Shown piece after piece: positions 15,601 to 24,708 of a stretch of DNA of 64,000 bases. The notes beneath the pieces were generated by a model that had not been told where the DNA came from, searched no databases, and saw nothing but the letters and a program-made list of their open reading frames with translations. The DNA is from Oscillospiraceae bacterium (GTDB taxonomy: Bacteria > Bacillota > Clostridia > Oscillospirales > Oscillospiraceae). A program made the position numbers and the translations under genes. Where the stretch lies: the NCBI GenBank assembly GCA_017538965.1, contig JAFYHU010000080.1, positions 124,001-188,000 of the forward strand. Direction: 5' to 3'. Numbering within the stretch: position 1 is the first letter of the stretch; every line of letters starts with the position of its first letter.

Positions 15601-16953
15601 ATGAAGAGATTACAGAAAAAAGGATCCCCTGCGCTCAACATGACGGAAGGCCCGGTGCTGCAGATGCTGATCGCCTTCTCCGTCCCGATCCTGATAGGAA
15701 ACGCTTTTCAGCAACTTTATAATATTGTGGATACGGTCGTGATCGGAAACGTCATGGGAGATGAGGCTCTGGCCGCGGTCGGAGCAACGTCGGCGGTCTA
15801 CAGTCTTGTTTTCGGTTTCATTGCGGGCATGGGCAACGGATTCTCGGTTGTGCTGGCCCGTGCCTTTGGCTATGGGGACAGAGAACAGCTCTCCCGCGCA
15901 GTCAGCGGAACCGCAATTCTTGCGGCGGCAGTGTCGCTGGTTCTGACGGTCATCAGCCTGGCCGCGATTCGCCCATTGATGGCCTTTCTCGGGACACCGG
16001 AGGAAATCCTCTCCATGTCGCTCGATTATCTGCGCATCATTCTGGTCTTCTGTTTTGTGACGATGCTGTATAACACCCTGGCAGGGATGCTGCGTGCGAT
16101 CGGGAACAGCCGTGTTCCCCTTTATGCGCTGATTCTGGCGTCTGTGCTGAACGTCATTCTGGATATCCTGTTTGTCGGCAGTTTCCATATGGGCGTGGAG
16201 GGCGCTGCGCTCGCAACGGTACTGGCGCAGTGCGCAGCAGCAGGTATGAGCCTTGTCTACATTGTCCGGGCCTGTCCGATTCTGCATATCCGCCGGAATT
16301 GCGGGCGGCCGGAGAGGAGTCTGATGATAGACCTGTTTTCGACAGGCAGCGCGATGGCGTTCATGCTGGTGCTCACCAACATCGGCACGGTCGCCATGCA
16401 GGGTGCTGTCAACACCTTTGGCGTCAAGACTATTACAGGTCATACGGCGGCGAGGAAAATCCATGATCTGTTTATGCTTCCCTTCGGCACGATCTGCACC
16501 TCGGCCGCAACTTTTGTCAGTCAGAACTACGGGGCCGGCAAGACAGAGCGCGTAAAGAGAGGCGTGAAATGGAGCCTTATCCTCGGTTCGGGCTGGAGTC
16601 TTGCTGCTCTTGTGATCGTGCTGCTCTTCGGTAAAACAGCAGTCCAGCTGCTGACCGGGACAGAGAGCAGCGAGGTGATACAGACAGCGTATCTTTATCT
16701 GATCTGGAATGTCCCGTTTTATGTGATTCTGAACGCGCTGCTTGTCATGCGCAACAGCGTACAGGGACTGGGCGGAAAAGTGATTCCCATCACGGCAAGC
16801 ATGATTGAGCTGATCGGCAAGTTTGCGGCGGCATACTGGCTTGCGCCGGCGCTCGGCTATCTGGGCATCTGTCTGATTGAGCCCATCACATGGGCGGCCT
16901 CCCTGCCGGTTGTAGGCTTCGGCTATTTCAGGGCAATCAGAAAACTGGGATGA
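15601..16953 (+). CDS. MATE-family multidrug/metabolite exporter
   Basis: A 450-residue protein with 12 predicted membrane segments. The typical MATE start MTEGPVLQMLIAFSVPILIG precedes FQQLYNIVDTVVIGNVMGDE, and VLARAFGYGD and FVSQNYGAGK are the family-conserved segments at the ends of helices. It would export cationic drugs or metabolites using Na+ or H+. It lies downstream of a Met/Asn-rich leader peptide and is divergent from an AraC regulator, so its expression is probably induced. A terminator follows. Confidence 0.9.
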   Translation: MKRLQKKGSPALNMTEGPVLQMLIAFSVPILIGNAFQQLYNIVDTVVIGNVMGDEALAAVGATSAVYSLVFGFIAGMGNGFSVVLARAFGYGDREQLSRAVSGTAILAAAVSLVLTVISLAAIRPLMAFLGTPEEILSMSLDYLRIILVFCFVTMLYNTLAGMLRAIGNSRVPLYALILASVLNVILDILFVGSFHMGVEGAALATVLAQCAAAGMSLVYIVRACPILHIRRNCGRPERSLMIDLFSTGSAMAFMLVLTNIGTVAMQGAVNTFGVKTITGHTAARKIHDLFMLPFGTICTSAATFVSQNYGAGKTERVKRGVKWSLILGSGWSLAALVIVLLFGKTAVQLLTGTESSEVIQTAYLYLIWNVPFYVILNALLVMRNSVQGLGGKVIPITASMIELIGKFAAAYWLAPALGYLGICLIEPITWAASLPVVGFGYFRAIRKLG

Positions 16954-16987
16954 TCTGCACAAATCGATATGAGGCACTGACAAAAAG

Positions 16988-17030
16988 GAAACGGTAGATT
17001 GGGATAGCAAGCCGAATCTACCGTTTCTTT
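16988..17030 (+). terminator. Rho-independent terminator after the MATE gene
   Basis: A 13-bp perfect stem GAAACGGTAGATT / AATCTACCGTTTC with a 14-base loop and short T-runs after it. Confidence 0.75.
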
Positions 17031-17103
17031 ACTCGTCCGAATCATCCATCGGGTTATCCAAATATAGATGAAATTTCGCTTATAATTGGTTATTTACTGC
17101 GGT

Positions 17104-17205
17104 TTAACATGATGAAAAACCAATTATCTCGCCGGTATTGCTCATACAGAGCATATCTCCCGCGTCATTACGCTGGATGATCTGTTTGATTCCTGACGAC
17201 GGAAA
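17104..17205 (-). pseudogene. Possible 3' gene remnant
   Basis: The minus strand reads IKQIIQRNDAGDMLCMSNTG, then EIIGFSSC and a stop at 17104. It looks like a coding tail without a start or ribosome-binding site. An inverted repeat AATTGGTT/AACCAATT flanks its end. The family was not recognised. Confidence 0.25.
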
Positions 17206-17221
17206 GAATACGCAGATAGGA

Positions 17222-17250
17222 TTGTGCAGAGTCAAAACATATGATATGAT
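17222..17250 (+). promoter_or_regulatory. Promoter of the DUF362-SpoIIE-GH3 unit
   Basis: TTGTGC (17222-17227), a 17-base spacer and TATGAT (17245-17250), followed by AGGGGTGAG before the ATG at 17278. Confidence 0.6.
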
Positions 17251-17277
17251 GAGTGAAAACGGGTAGGGGTGAGACGG

Positions 17278-18447
17278 ATGGAAGAGAAAAAATCCCGGGT
17301 TGTCGCGGTGCCCTGCGACGATTATGATCCGGAAAAGGTATACGAAGCCGTCCGCGCGGGCGTTCAGGCCCTGGGCGGATGGGAGGCTTTTCTTCGGCCG
17401 GAGGAGCGCGTGCTGGTGAAGCCGAATCTTCTGAAGCCCGCCGAGGCGGATACCGCCGTCACCACGCATCCCGCCGTGCTGCGCGCGGTGCTGCGGCTGC
17501 TGGAGGAGTACGGCTGCGGTTCCGTCCGCTTCGGAGATTCCCCGGGGCACGAGACCGGCATGCATGCGCTGGAGCGCCTGGGCTTCCGTCCGGACGAGGC
17601 GGTCTTCGGCGCCCTCCCGGTCCCCATGACGGAGGAAGTCCGTGTGGATTTCCCGGAAGGCATGACCGAGAAAGAATTCTGGTTTGCCCGCGAGGTGACC
17701 GAGGCCGACGCGATCATCAACGTGTGCAAGATGAAAACCCATGCCCTGATGCGCATTACCGGCGCGGTAAAAAACCTTTTCGGCCTGCTCTGCGGAACGC
17801 GCAAGGCGAGGGAGCATATGCGCTTCCCGAACGACGGCCTGTTTGCCCGCATGCTGGTGGACATCCATCGCTGCGTAAAGCCGCGCCTGCATATCATGGA
17901 CGCCGTGGTTGCCATGGAGGGAAACGGACCCGGTGCCGGGACGCCCAGAAAGCTGGGTCTGCTCCTGCTTTCCGCCGATCCCGTGGCGCTGGACACCGTG
18001 TTCTGCGCGCTGATTCATGTTGACCCCGAGACGGTCCAGACCAACGTGCAGGGCGAGGCGATGGGGCTCGGCTTCCGGCATGCCGACCGCATTGAGCTGC
18101 TGCTGGTCAGGCCCGGAGAGCAGAATCCCCCCGCCGGGATGACGATCGACGCCTTTGCGGAGGCCTATGGCGCCCCGGACTTTGACGCGATCCGGGACGG
18201 AAAGAACATGCTGGCACGCGGCCTGTCGATGCTGGCCCTCTTCTCGCGCCGCCCCGTCATCCATGCGGACCGCTGCGTCCACTGCGGGATCTGCGTGGCC
18301 CATTGCCCCGTGCCCGGCAAGGCGCTGTCCTTCCGCAACGGGAAGGATCAGCCGCCCGTATATGACAGAAAAAAGTGCATCCGCTGCTACTGCTGTCAGG
18401 AGATGTGCCCTCAGAAGGCAATCACGGCCGGCCGTTCTTTCCGCTGA
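17278..18447 (+). CDS. DUF362-domain protein with C-terminal 4Fe-4S ferredoxin domain
   Basis: A 389-residue protein. The DUF362 core includes VLVKPNLLKP, THPAVLRAVLRLLEEYG, KMKTHALMRITGAVKNLFG and DAVVAMEGNGPGAGTPRK. The tail holds two ferredoxin motifs, CVHCGICVAHCP and CIRCYCCQEMCP. The ATG at 17278 is preferred over GTG 17269 because AGGGGTGAG lies just before it. DUF362 ferredoxins are common in anaerobes and of unknown reaction. It is the first gene of a three-gene unit with a phosphatase and a hexosaminidase. Confidence 0.85.
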   Translation: MEEKKSRVVAVPCDDYDPEKVYEAVRAGVQALGGWEAFLRPEERVLVKPNLLKPAEADTAVTTHPAVLRAVLRLLEEYGCGSVRFGDSPGHETGMHALERLGFRPDEAVFGALPVPMTEEVRVDFPEGMTEKEFWFAREVTEADAIINVCKMKTHALMRITGAVKNLFGLLCGTRKAREHMRFPNDGLFARMLVDIHRCVKPRLHIMDAVVAMEGNGPGAGTPRKLGLLLLSADPVALDTVFCALIHVDPETVQTNVQGEAMGLGFRHADRIELLLVRPGEQNPPAGMTIDAFAEAYGAPDFDAIRDGKNMLARGLSMLALFSRRPVIHADRCVHCGICVAHCPVPGKALSFRNGKDQPPVYDRKKCIRCYCCQEMCPQKAITAGRSFR

Positions 18448-18495
18448 GAATTCTGACAGAATACCCTGAAAGAAACGGTTTTCGGGAGAACAGAT

Positions 18496-20124
18496 ATGAA
18501 ATTTTTGAAACAGCATGTTACCGCGAAAAGCATTGCCGGCATTGTTCTGCTGCTGGTGACCTTTTCCGTGATCATCAGCATTATCGGCTATCGGAGCTTT
18601 ACCGAGGCGCTTCTGGATCAGTATGCCGACGGGGCGTTCATGACGGCGGATACCGCAGCCGGGATCGTGAATGCGGACCGCATGGACGAGTATGCCCAAA
18701 GCGGCGGGACGACGCTGGAATACCGGGCGGTATGGGAAAAGCTGGATGCGCTCTGCAACTCCTCCGGCGTGACCTTCGTCTATGTCATCCAGCCGGACCG
18801 TTCGGACTATGCGCATATCACCTTCCTGTTTTCCACGATCAATCACGAAAGTCCCTATTCGGTTTATCCCTTCGGCTACGTCCGCGAGACGACCAACGAA
18901 GAATACCGGGAGAAGTACCGCGCGCTCTGCGAGCAGACCGCCGAAAGCGAGCTGGTGGTCCGGGATAAGGGTGTGATTGAGACCGACCCGCATATCACGG
19001 CGATGATCGGCCTGAAGGGCTCGGACGGAGAGGTAAAGGCGATTCTCTGCGTTCAGCGGCAGATGGATGCCATGATGAAGGCGAGAAATGTCTATATCAA
19101 CAACGTTGTCCTGGTTTTGATCATCCTCGCGATCCTCGTGATTGTGGGGCAGAGCCTGTTCCTACATCGGGCGCTGCTTCGTCCTCTGGAGCAGATCTCC
19201 GAGGAAGCGATGCGCTTTTCGACGGAAAACATTTCGAGCGGAAAAAAGCTGCAGGATACGATCCGCAACGAGGATGAGATCGGTCAGCTTGCCGCCTCCA
19301 TCGACCGCATGGAGGAGCAGATCCAGGATTACGTCGAAAACCTGACGAGGATTACCGCCGAGAGGGAACGCATCAGCGCGGAGCTCTCCCTGGCGACACG
19401 GATCCAGGCGGATATGCTTCCAAACATCTTCCCGGCCTTCCCGGATCGGCGGGACTTCGATATCTATGCCATGATGGATCCGGCGAAAGAGGTCGGCGGC
19501 GACTTTTATGACTTCTTTCTTGTGGACGAGGGGCACCTCGGCATCGTGATGGCGGACGTCTCCGGGAAGGGGATTCCCGCGGCGCTGTTCATGACGATTT
19601 CGAAGATCGTGGTTCAGGACTTTGCCATGTCGGCGCAGAATCCCGTAGAAGCGCTGGAGAGAGCCAACGCGCAGATCTGTCTCAATAACCGCGAGGATAT
19701 GTTCGTCACGGTATGGCTGGGGATTCTTGACCTGAACAGCGGCGTTCTGACCGCCTCCAACGCCGGCCACGAGTACCCCGCGATCAGAAAAGCAGAGGAG
19801 AGCTTCTCCCTGCTCAAGGACAAACACGGTTTTGTGATCGGCGTTATGGAGAAGAGCAGATACCAGAACTATGAAATCCGGCTCGAGCCGGGGGACGAAC
19901 TGTTCCTGTACACGGACGGCGTGCCCGAGGCCACCAGTTCCTCCGATGAACTCTACGGGACGGAGCGGATGCTCTCGGCGCTCAATCGCTTCCGTGATGA
20001 GGAGCCGGAGGAGCTCCTGAAGAAGATGCGCGAGGACATTGCCGGCTTCGCGGGGGGTGCTCCCCAGTTTGACGATATCACCATGCTTTGTCTGAAATAC
20101 ATAGGAGGAGAAAACAAGCCATGA
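18496..20124 (+). CDS. Membrane-anchored PP2C/SpoIIE-type Ser/Thr phosphatase with sensor and HAMP domains
   Basis: A 542-residue protein. A first membrane helix lies at about 13-33, an extracytoplasmic sensor region at about 34-200, a second helix at 201-222, a HAMP linker with coiled coil to about 300, then the SpoIIE/PP2C phosphatase domain. The metal-binding motif EVGGDFYDFF, DVSGKGIPAALFM and the C-terminal FDDITMLCL are intact, so the enzyme is probably active. It may dephosphorylate an anti-sigma factor antagonist in response to an outside signal. Its stop overlaps the start of the GH3 gene (ATGA), coupling the two. Confidence 0.9.
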   Translation: MKFLKQHVTAKSIAGIVLLLVTFSVIISIIGYRSFTEALLDQYADGAFMTADTAAGIVNADRMDEYAQSGGTTLEYRAVWEKLDALCNSSGVTFVYVIQPDRSDYAHITFLFSTINHESPYSVYPFGYVRETTNEEYREKYRALCEQTAESELVVRDKGVIETDPHITAMIGLKGSDGEVKAILCVQRQMDAMMKARNVYINNVVLVLIILAILVIVGQSLFLHRALLRPLEQISEEAMRFSTENISSGKKLQDTIRNEDEIGQLAASIDRMEEQIQDYVENLTRITAERERISAELSLATRIQADMLPNIFPAFPDRRDFDIYAMMDPAKEVGGDFYDFFLVDEGHLGIVMADVSGKGIPAALFMTISKIVVQDFAMSAQNPVEALERANAQICLNNREDMFVTVWLGILDLNSGVLTASNAGHEYPAIRKAEESFSLLKDKHGFVIGVMEKSRYQNYEIRLEPGDELFLYTDGVPEATSSSDELYGTERMLSALNRFRDEEPEELLKKMREDIAGFAGGAPQFDDITMLCLKYIGGENKP

Positions 20125-22025
20125 AAAGAAAGATTTCCCTGTTCCTTGCAGCCCTGCTGCTTTTCGGCCTGTGCAGCTTTCCGGCTTCTGCCGAAGACCG
20201 GAGCGCCTTGAAAACGCCGGAAGAGATGCTGGAAAAGATGACAACGGAAGAGAAGATCGCGCAGATGCTGATGCCGTCGTTTGAGACCTATATCGATGAA
20301 AAGGGCGAGCAGCAGAGTCTGACCGAAATGCGGCCGGAGATCGGAGAGACGCTGAAAAAGCACGGTTTTGCCGGCGTGATCTATTTCGCCAAGAACATGG
20401 CGGACACGGAGCAGGCGCTTCGGCTGGTGGACGCCATGCAGAGTGCCAACGCCGAAGTCGAGGGCAGACCACAGCTGCTGACTGCCGTCGATCAGGAGGG
20501 CGGACCGGTGGCGCGGCTCGGACACGGCGTGCAGATGCCGGGGAACATGGCTCTCGGCGCCATCGGCGACCCGGAGGCCGCAAGGCAGGCGGGGCAGCTG
20601 ATCGGCGAAGAGCTGAGCGCCGTCGGCCTGAACTATGACGCGGCGCCGGTGATGGATGTGAACTCGAATCCGGAAAACCCGGTCATCGGCCTGCGCTCTT
20701 TCTCGGACGATCCGGAGCTTGTGGCCGAACTGGGCAAGGCGCTGATGCAGGGCCTGCAGTCCACCGGGACCATCTCGACCCTCAAGCATTTTCCCGGACA
20801 CGGCGACACCGCGACCGACAGCCATACCGGCCTTCCGCGGGTGGAGAAGAGCCTGGAAGAGCTGAAGGCTTTTGAGCTGGTTCCTTTCCAGGCCTGCATC
20901 GACGCGGGCGCCGAAGCCATCATGACCGCGCATATTCAGTACCCCCTGATCGAAGAGCAGACGGCGGTGTCAACGGATTCGGGAGAGGAAATCAATCTGC
21001 CCGCCACGCTCTCCAAAACGATCCTGACGGATCTGCTGCGCGGCGAGATGGGCTTTGAGGGCGTCATCATCAGCGATGCCCTGAACATGGGCGCCATTGC
21101 CCAGCACTTTGAACCGCTCACGGTTGCGCAGATGGCGATCGAGGCCGGTGTAAACATTCTCCTGATGCCGGTGAACACCTCCGGGCCGGAGGGGCTTGCG
21201 GCGCTGGACCAGTACATCTCCGACATTGCCGCCCTCGTGGACGGGGGAACGATCCCGGCCGAACGGGTGGACGATTCCGTTCTCCGCATTCTGAAGCTGA
21301 AGGAAAAACACAGTCTGCTGGAGGCCTATGACGCCGGCAATCTCGAAGAGCGGGTTGCCGCTGCGCTGGAGACAGTCGGCTCGAAAGAACACCACGCGAT
21401 CGAGGCGGAACTCGCCGCCCGCGCCCTGACGCTGGTCAAAAATGACGACAACCTGCTGCCCCTGCAGCCGGGAGAGGAGAAAACGCTGATCCTTGTGCCC
21501 TATGACAGTGAGGTACAGAGTGCCCTCTATGCCCTTGAGACCCTGCAGAGCGAGGAGAAGCTTCCCGAGGAAGCCGACATTCAGACGGTATCCTATTCCG
21601 ATTTTTCAAAGGCCGATCTGGAAGACGTAAAGCATCTGATCGTGGTATCGGCGATCTACGGCGAGAGGGAAATGGACCCCTGGACCAAGGACGGCGCCTA
21701 TTCGCTGCTGCTGGACAAAGTGATTCCCTTTGTCCATGAGGCCGGCGGCGATGTCACCGTTGTGAGCGCCCAGCTTCCCTATGATGCCGAGCGCTATCGG
21801 GATGCCGACGCGGTTGTGATCGCCTGGTATGCCAAGGGCATGACCGAGGATCCGCTGACCGCGGAAGGTGCGCCTCTGAGCTACGGCCCCAACCTGCCTG
21901 CGGCGCTGATGCAGATTCTGGACAGGGACGGCACGTTCCCGGGCAAACTCCCCGTGAAACTGCCGAACGTGGACGAAGACGGGCACTATACAGTTACAGT
22001 TGAAGCGACGGATCTCGCCGCGTAA
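20121..22025 (+). CDS. Secreted glycoside hydrolase family 3 beta-N-acetylhexosaminidase (NagZ-like)
   Basis: A 634-residue protein. The signal peptide MKRKISLFLAALLLFGLCSF ends near ASA. The GH3 N-acetylglucosaminidase signature KHFPGHGDTATDSH, with the His/Asp acid-base loop, lies near residues 223-236. The nucleophile loop SDALNMGAI is near 319. A second GH3 C-terminal domain completes it. It probably removes N-acetylglucosamine from cell-wall muropeptides outside the cell. AGGAGG precedes the ATG, which overlaps the SpoIIE phosphatase stop by four bases, suggesting stress- or wall-linked coregulation. Confidence 0.9.
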   Translation: MKRKISLFLAALLLFGLCSFPASAEDRSALKTPEEMLEKMTTEEKIAQMLMPSFETYIDEKGEQQSLTEMRPEIGETLKKHGFAGVIYFAKNMADTEQALRLVDAMQSANAEVEGRPQLLTAVDQEGGPVARLGHGVQMPGNMALGAIGDPEAARQAGQLIGEELSAVGLNYDAAPVMDVNSNPENPVIGLRSFSDDPELVAELGKALMQGLQSTGTISTLKHFPGHGDTATDSHTGLPRVEKSLEELKAFELVPFQACIDAGAEAIMTAHIQYPLIEEQTAVSTDSGEEINLPATLSKTILTDLLRGEMGFEGVIISDALNMGAIAQHFEPLTVAQMAIEAGVNILLMPVNTSGPEGLAALDQYISDIAALVDGGTIPAERVDDSVLRILKLKEKHSLLEAYDAGNLEERVAAALETVGSKEHHAIEAELAARALTLVKNDDNLLPLQPGEEKTLILVPYDSEVQSALYALETLQSEEKLPEEADIQTVSYSDFSKADLEDVKHLIVVSAIYGEREMDPWTKDGAYSLLLDKVIPFVHEAGGDVTVVSAQLPYDAERYRDADAVVIAWYAKGMTEDPLTAEGAPLSYGPNLPAALMQILDRDGTFPGKLPVKLPNVDEDGHYTVTVEATDLAA

Positions 22026-22038
22026 TTCTTCAAACAAA

Positions 22039-22076
22039 ACGAGCGAAGGAACGATATCAGTCCTTCGCTCGTTTTT
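22039..22076. terminator. Bidirectional terminator between convergent units
   Basis: A 12-bp perfect stem ACGAGCGAAGGA / TCCTTCGCTCGT followed by TTTTT on the plus strand and TTTTG on the minus strand. It serves the GH3 gene and the minus-strand S41 peptidase gene. Confidence 0.9.
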
Positions 22077-22095
22077 CAATTGTCCCGCGGCGTGT

Positions 22096-24060
22096 TTATG
22101 CGGCGTGGTCCTTCACGAACTGTGCAATCTTATCGGGCCTGAAATAGATGCCGTCGCCTTCGCTGCCCTCAAAGGGAATGTCCACCACGGTGGCAGATTC
22201 ATCCGAAGTGAAGGTATCGCCGTCCATGTTTCCAAGCTGCTTGAAGCCGGAGATGCCGCCTACATGGCCGTAAGCGTCAATATAGTAGGCAACAACACAG
22301 TCGCCGCCGCCCGGCTTTTCACCGATGACGGTTGCAAGGCCCTCAAGCTGGGCAAAGTACGGGAAGGCATTGGCGCAGGAATAGGAGCTGCCGCTGGTCA
22401 GAACATAGAACTTGTACTGACCGCCGTAGCCGTCTTCGTCGTCAAAGCTGCCGTCAAGATTCGTGTCAACATGATAATACTCTTCGCGGTAATCATCGTT
22501 CAGCAGATCGCGGTAGCTGATCCGTACTTCTCCGTCGTTGCTCAGGAAGCCCAGCGTGGAAACCAGCGCCGCGGCCGAGCCGCCGCCGTTGTTGGACAGG
22601 TCGATCACAACGTTTTTGACATTGCCGTCCTTTTTGATCTGTTCAAAGGCATAGTAGAAGAGACCGAAGGAGCTGGTGTCAAGATCCTTCTTCGTGGGCA
22701 GCTTCGTGTAGAAGCTTTCTGACCGTGTCAGGTCTTCCTTGAAACCCTCAAAATAGATTACGGCGGTATCGCCGACGATGGTCACGCTGCTGGATTTGAA
22801 TCCGAGCGGCTTGAGCATCTGCAGGCGCAGCATTTCGGCAACCAGATTCGACACATTGGGTCCGACGGCCGGATCGCCGTTTTCATCATTGTCTGTTGCT
22901 GTGCCGGAAACCTGCTGAATGACATCCTTGGGCAGATGTTTTAGCACGGCATAGATGATCGGAGACCAGTCTTCGCTGAGTTCGGAAATGGAATCATAAC
23001 CGATCAGGCTCAGAATTTCGTGAATCATCTCCGCCTTTTCGATGGCGCCTTCCGAGTCGATGATGGAGGGGGAAAGGATTTCGGAATCGTGCCCGCTGTC
23101 AAACAGCACGCCGAACAGCTTTTTCAGCGGCTCGACGTCGTCCTTCGGGTCGGTGCTGAGAAGAGGGGCTTTCATGCCGTGTTCGTCCAGGTAGCTGTCG
23201 AAACTGGTGATGCCCTTCTCTGCCTTATGACCGTAGGTCAGGTCGAGAAGAATGCACATGGCGGCGTAGTTGTACTTTGCATACTCTTCGCTGAGTTCGC
23301 TCCGGGAAGCAAAACTGCCGCTGTACCACTTCGTCGCGTAGGGGTTTGGAGCGGCGCTCATGGTGCCGTAGATGCTGTCGACAGAGGACACAATGTCGTA
23401 ATAATCATCGCCGTTGTAGGCAAAGACAGCGCGCATGGCCGGCGCCGCGAAAACGGCCTGAGCCACGGCGAAGGGAAGAAGAATATCGTCCTCGACGCGG
23501 ATCATCTCGACCCCGTAGTCGTCTTTCAGCCTGACCGTGAATCCCTGAGCCGGAGTCTGGCTCGACTCATTCTTGGCCGAGGGGCGCAGGGCGATAAACT
23601 CTTCCTTCTCCACGATGCCGTCGGGGAGCGCGCCGGCCGCGTTCTGGCCGAGGAAGGCGGTCATGTCGTTGACGCTGACCGTCTGGACCGCGGTGTCGAT
23701 GCGGAGGCTTGCATCATTGCGGGTGACCAGCAGCACATCGCCGTCCCAGGCGAAATCCAGATTCGGGTTATAGGTCTCGACAAAGAGCAGGGTCAGATAG
23801 TCCTTCAGCGGAACATAGGGCACGTCCGGCTGTTCATTGAATTCCCAGGTGGTAAGCGTGTAGACGCTGTCAAGCGTCCCCTGGTAGACACGCGCTTCTC
23901 TGCTTTCTTTCAGCGTCATGCCGTTGTAATCCGGTGTCTCGGCCGAGGCCGTCGGGAGGAACGACACCTGAAAGCACAGACACAGCATGACGATCACGGC
24001 CGTCAGTCTGCGCATCCGGAATGCGCTTCCTTCGCTTCTGCTTGCAAGAATTCTTTTCAT
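22096..24060 (-). CDS. Secreted S41-family (C-terminal processing) peptidase
   Basis: A 654-residue protein with a cleavable signal peptide (residues 1-40, ending ASA). The last 230 residues are an S41 serine peptidase domain: VIDLSNNGGGSAAALVSTLG and SGSSYSCANAFPYFA, whose Ser near residue 556 is the likely nucleophile. A calcium-loop-like DTNLDGSFDDEDG lies near residue 535, inside the catalytic domain. The N-terminal 300 residues match no domain I recognise. It is the last gene of a minus-strand unit with a two-component system. AAAGGAG lies before the ATG. Confidence 0.85.
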   Translation of the reverse strand: MKRILASRSEGSAFRMRRLTAVIVMLCLCFQVSFLPTASAETPDYNGMTLKESREARVYQGTLDSVYTLTTWEFNEQPDVPYVPLKDYLTLLFVETYNPNLDFAWDGDVLLVTRNDASLRIDTAVQTVSVNDMTAFLGQNAAGALPDGIVEKEEFIALRPSAKNESSQTPAQGFTVRLKDDYGVEMIRVEDDILLPFAVAQAVFAAPAMRAVFAYNGDDYYDIVSSVDSIYGTMSAAPNPYATKWYSGSFASRSELSEEYAKYNYAAMCILLDLTYGHKAEKGITSFDSYLDEHGMKAPLLSTDPKDDVEPLKKLFGVLFDSGHDSEILSPSIIDSEGAIEKAEMIHEILSLIGYDSISELSEDWSPIIYAVLKHLPKDVIQQVSGTATDNDENGDPAVGPNVSNLVAEMLRLQMLKPLGFKSSSVTIVGDTAVIYFEGFKEDLTRSESFYTKLPTKKDLDTSSFGLFYYAFEQIKKDGNVKNVVIDLSNNGGGSAAALVSTLGFLSNDGEVRISYRDLLNDDYREEYYHVDTNLDGSFDDEDGYGGQYKFYVLTSGSSYSCANAFPYFAQLEGLATVIGEKPGGGDCVVAYYIDAYGHVGGISGFKQLGNMDGDTFTSDESATVVDIPFEGSEGDGIYFRPDKIAQFVKDHAA

Positions 24061-24116
24061 TCCTTTTCTCCTTTTCTGTAATTTTGCCTGAAGGAACAGT
24101 CTGCTGACTGCAGCGG

Positions 24117-24707
24117 TTATTCACAAAGATTGTACACGGCGCGGATGAGAACGCAGACCAGGAAGCTGCCGATAAACATGGCGGCCATGCTGATCGGCCA
24201 TCTGCCGTTTTTGTTGTATCCGTAGAAATCCTCCCAGCGCCTGCGGATGATGACCTCATAAAAATAGACAAGGCCGTACAGCAGAACCGGAAGCATCCCG
24301 ACGAGAAACAGGGGAAAGCCGAGCTCGTATTCCCGTTCCAGAAAACAGAAGGAGATCAGAGCCAGCAGCGGCCCGCAGAGGTGCAGATAGAAATCCCGCC
24401 CTGTGAGCAGCAGCCTGTATCCGATCGTGGGACCGAGGAAGAACAGCACCGTGAGAAGGGTCACGGTTACGGCGGCGGTGCCCGTGTATTTCAATACCCA
24501 TGCCCAGTATGCCGGATCCTGCTGCGTCAGCGTCAGAATAAACAGCAGGGAAGCGGCGGCGCAGAGAAGGTTTGAGAGAATGGTGAAATAGCGCAGCGCC
24601 TGCATGCCGGACTGCAGCTTCCAGCCCTCCTCCGTACGAAAGCAGGACAGGGTCGCAATGCCGGTAAGGGCAAATATGAGGATGTTTGTGAGAATATCAA
24701 GCGTCAT
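24117..24707 (-). CDS. Pr6Pr-family integral membrane protein
   Basis: A 196-residue protein with six predicted transmembrane segments. ALRYFTILSNLLCA and the first loop of the second half (FFLGPTIGYRLLLTGRDFY) match the Pr6Pr / FAR-17a-like bacterial membrane family. The function of this family is unknown. The start is one base past the histidine kinase stop, so it is cotranscribed and possibly coupled. It may be an accessory sensor or target of the two-component system. Confidence 0.75.
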   Translation of the reverse strand: MTLDILTNILIFALTGIATLSCFRTEEGWKLQSGMQALRYFTILSNLLCAAASLLFILTLTQQDPAYWAWVLKYTGTAAVTVTLLTVLFFLGPTIGYRLLLTGRDFYLHLCGPLLALISFCFLEREYELGFPLFLVGMLPVLLYGLVYFYEVIIRRRWEDFYGYNKNGRWPISMAAMFIGSFLVCVLIRAVYNLCE

Positions 24708-24708
24708 G

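Noticed and set aside
15610..17010. A minus-strand frame of 466 codons over the MATE gene.
   Set aside because: The translation is low-complexity with Gln/His/Arg bias and no hydrophobic or catalytic pattern; the plus-strand MATE gene is certain.
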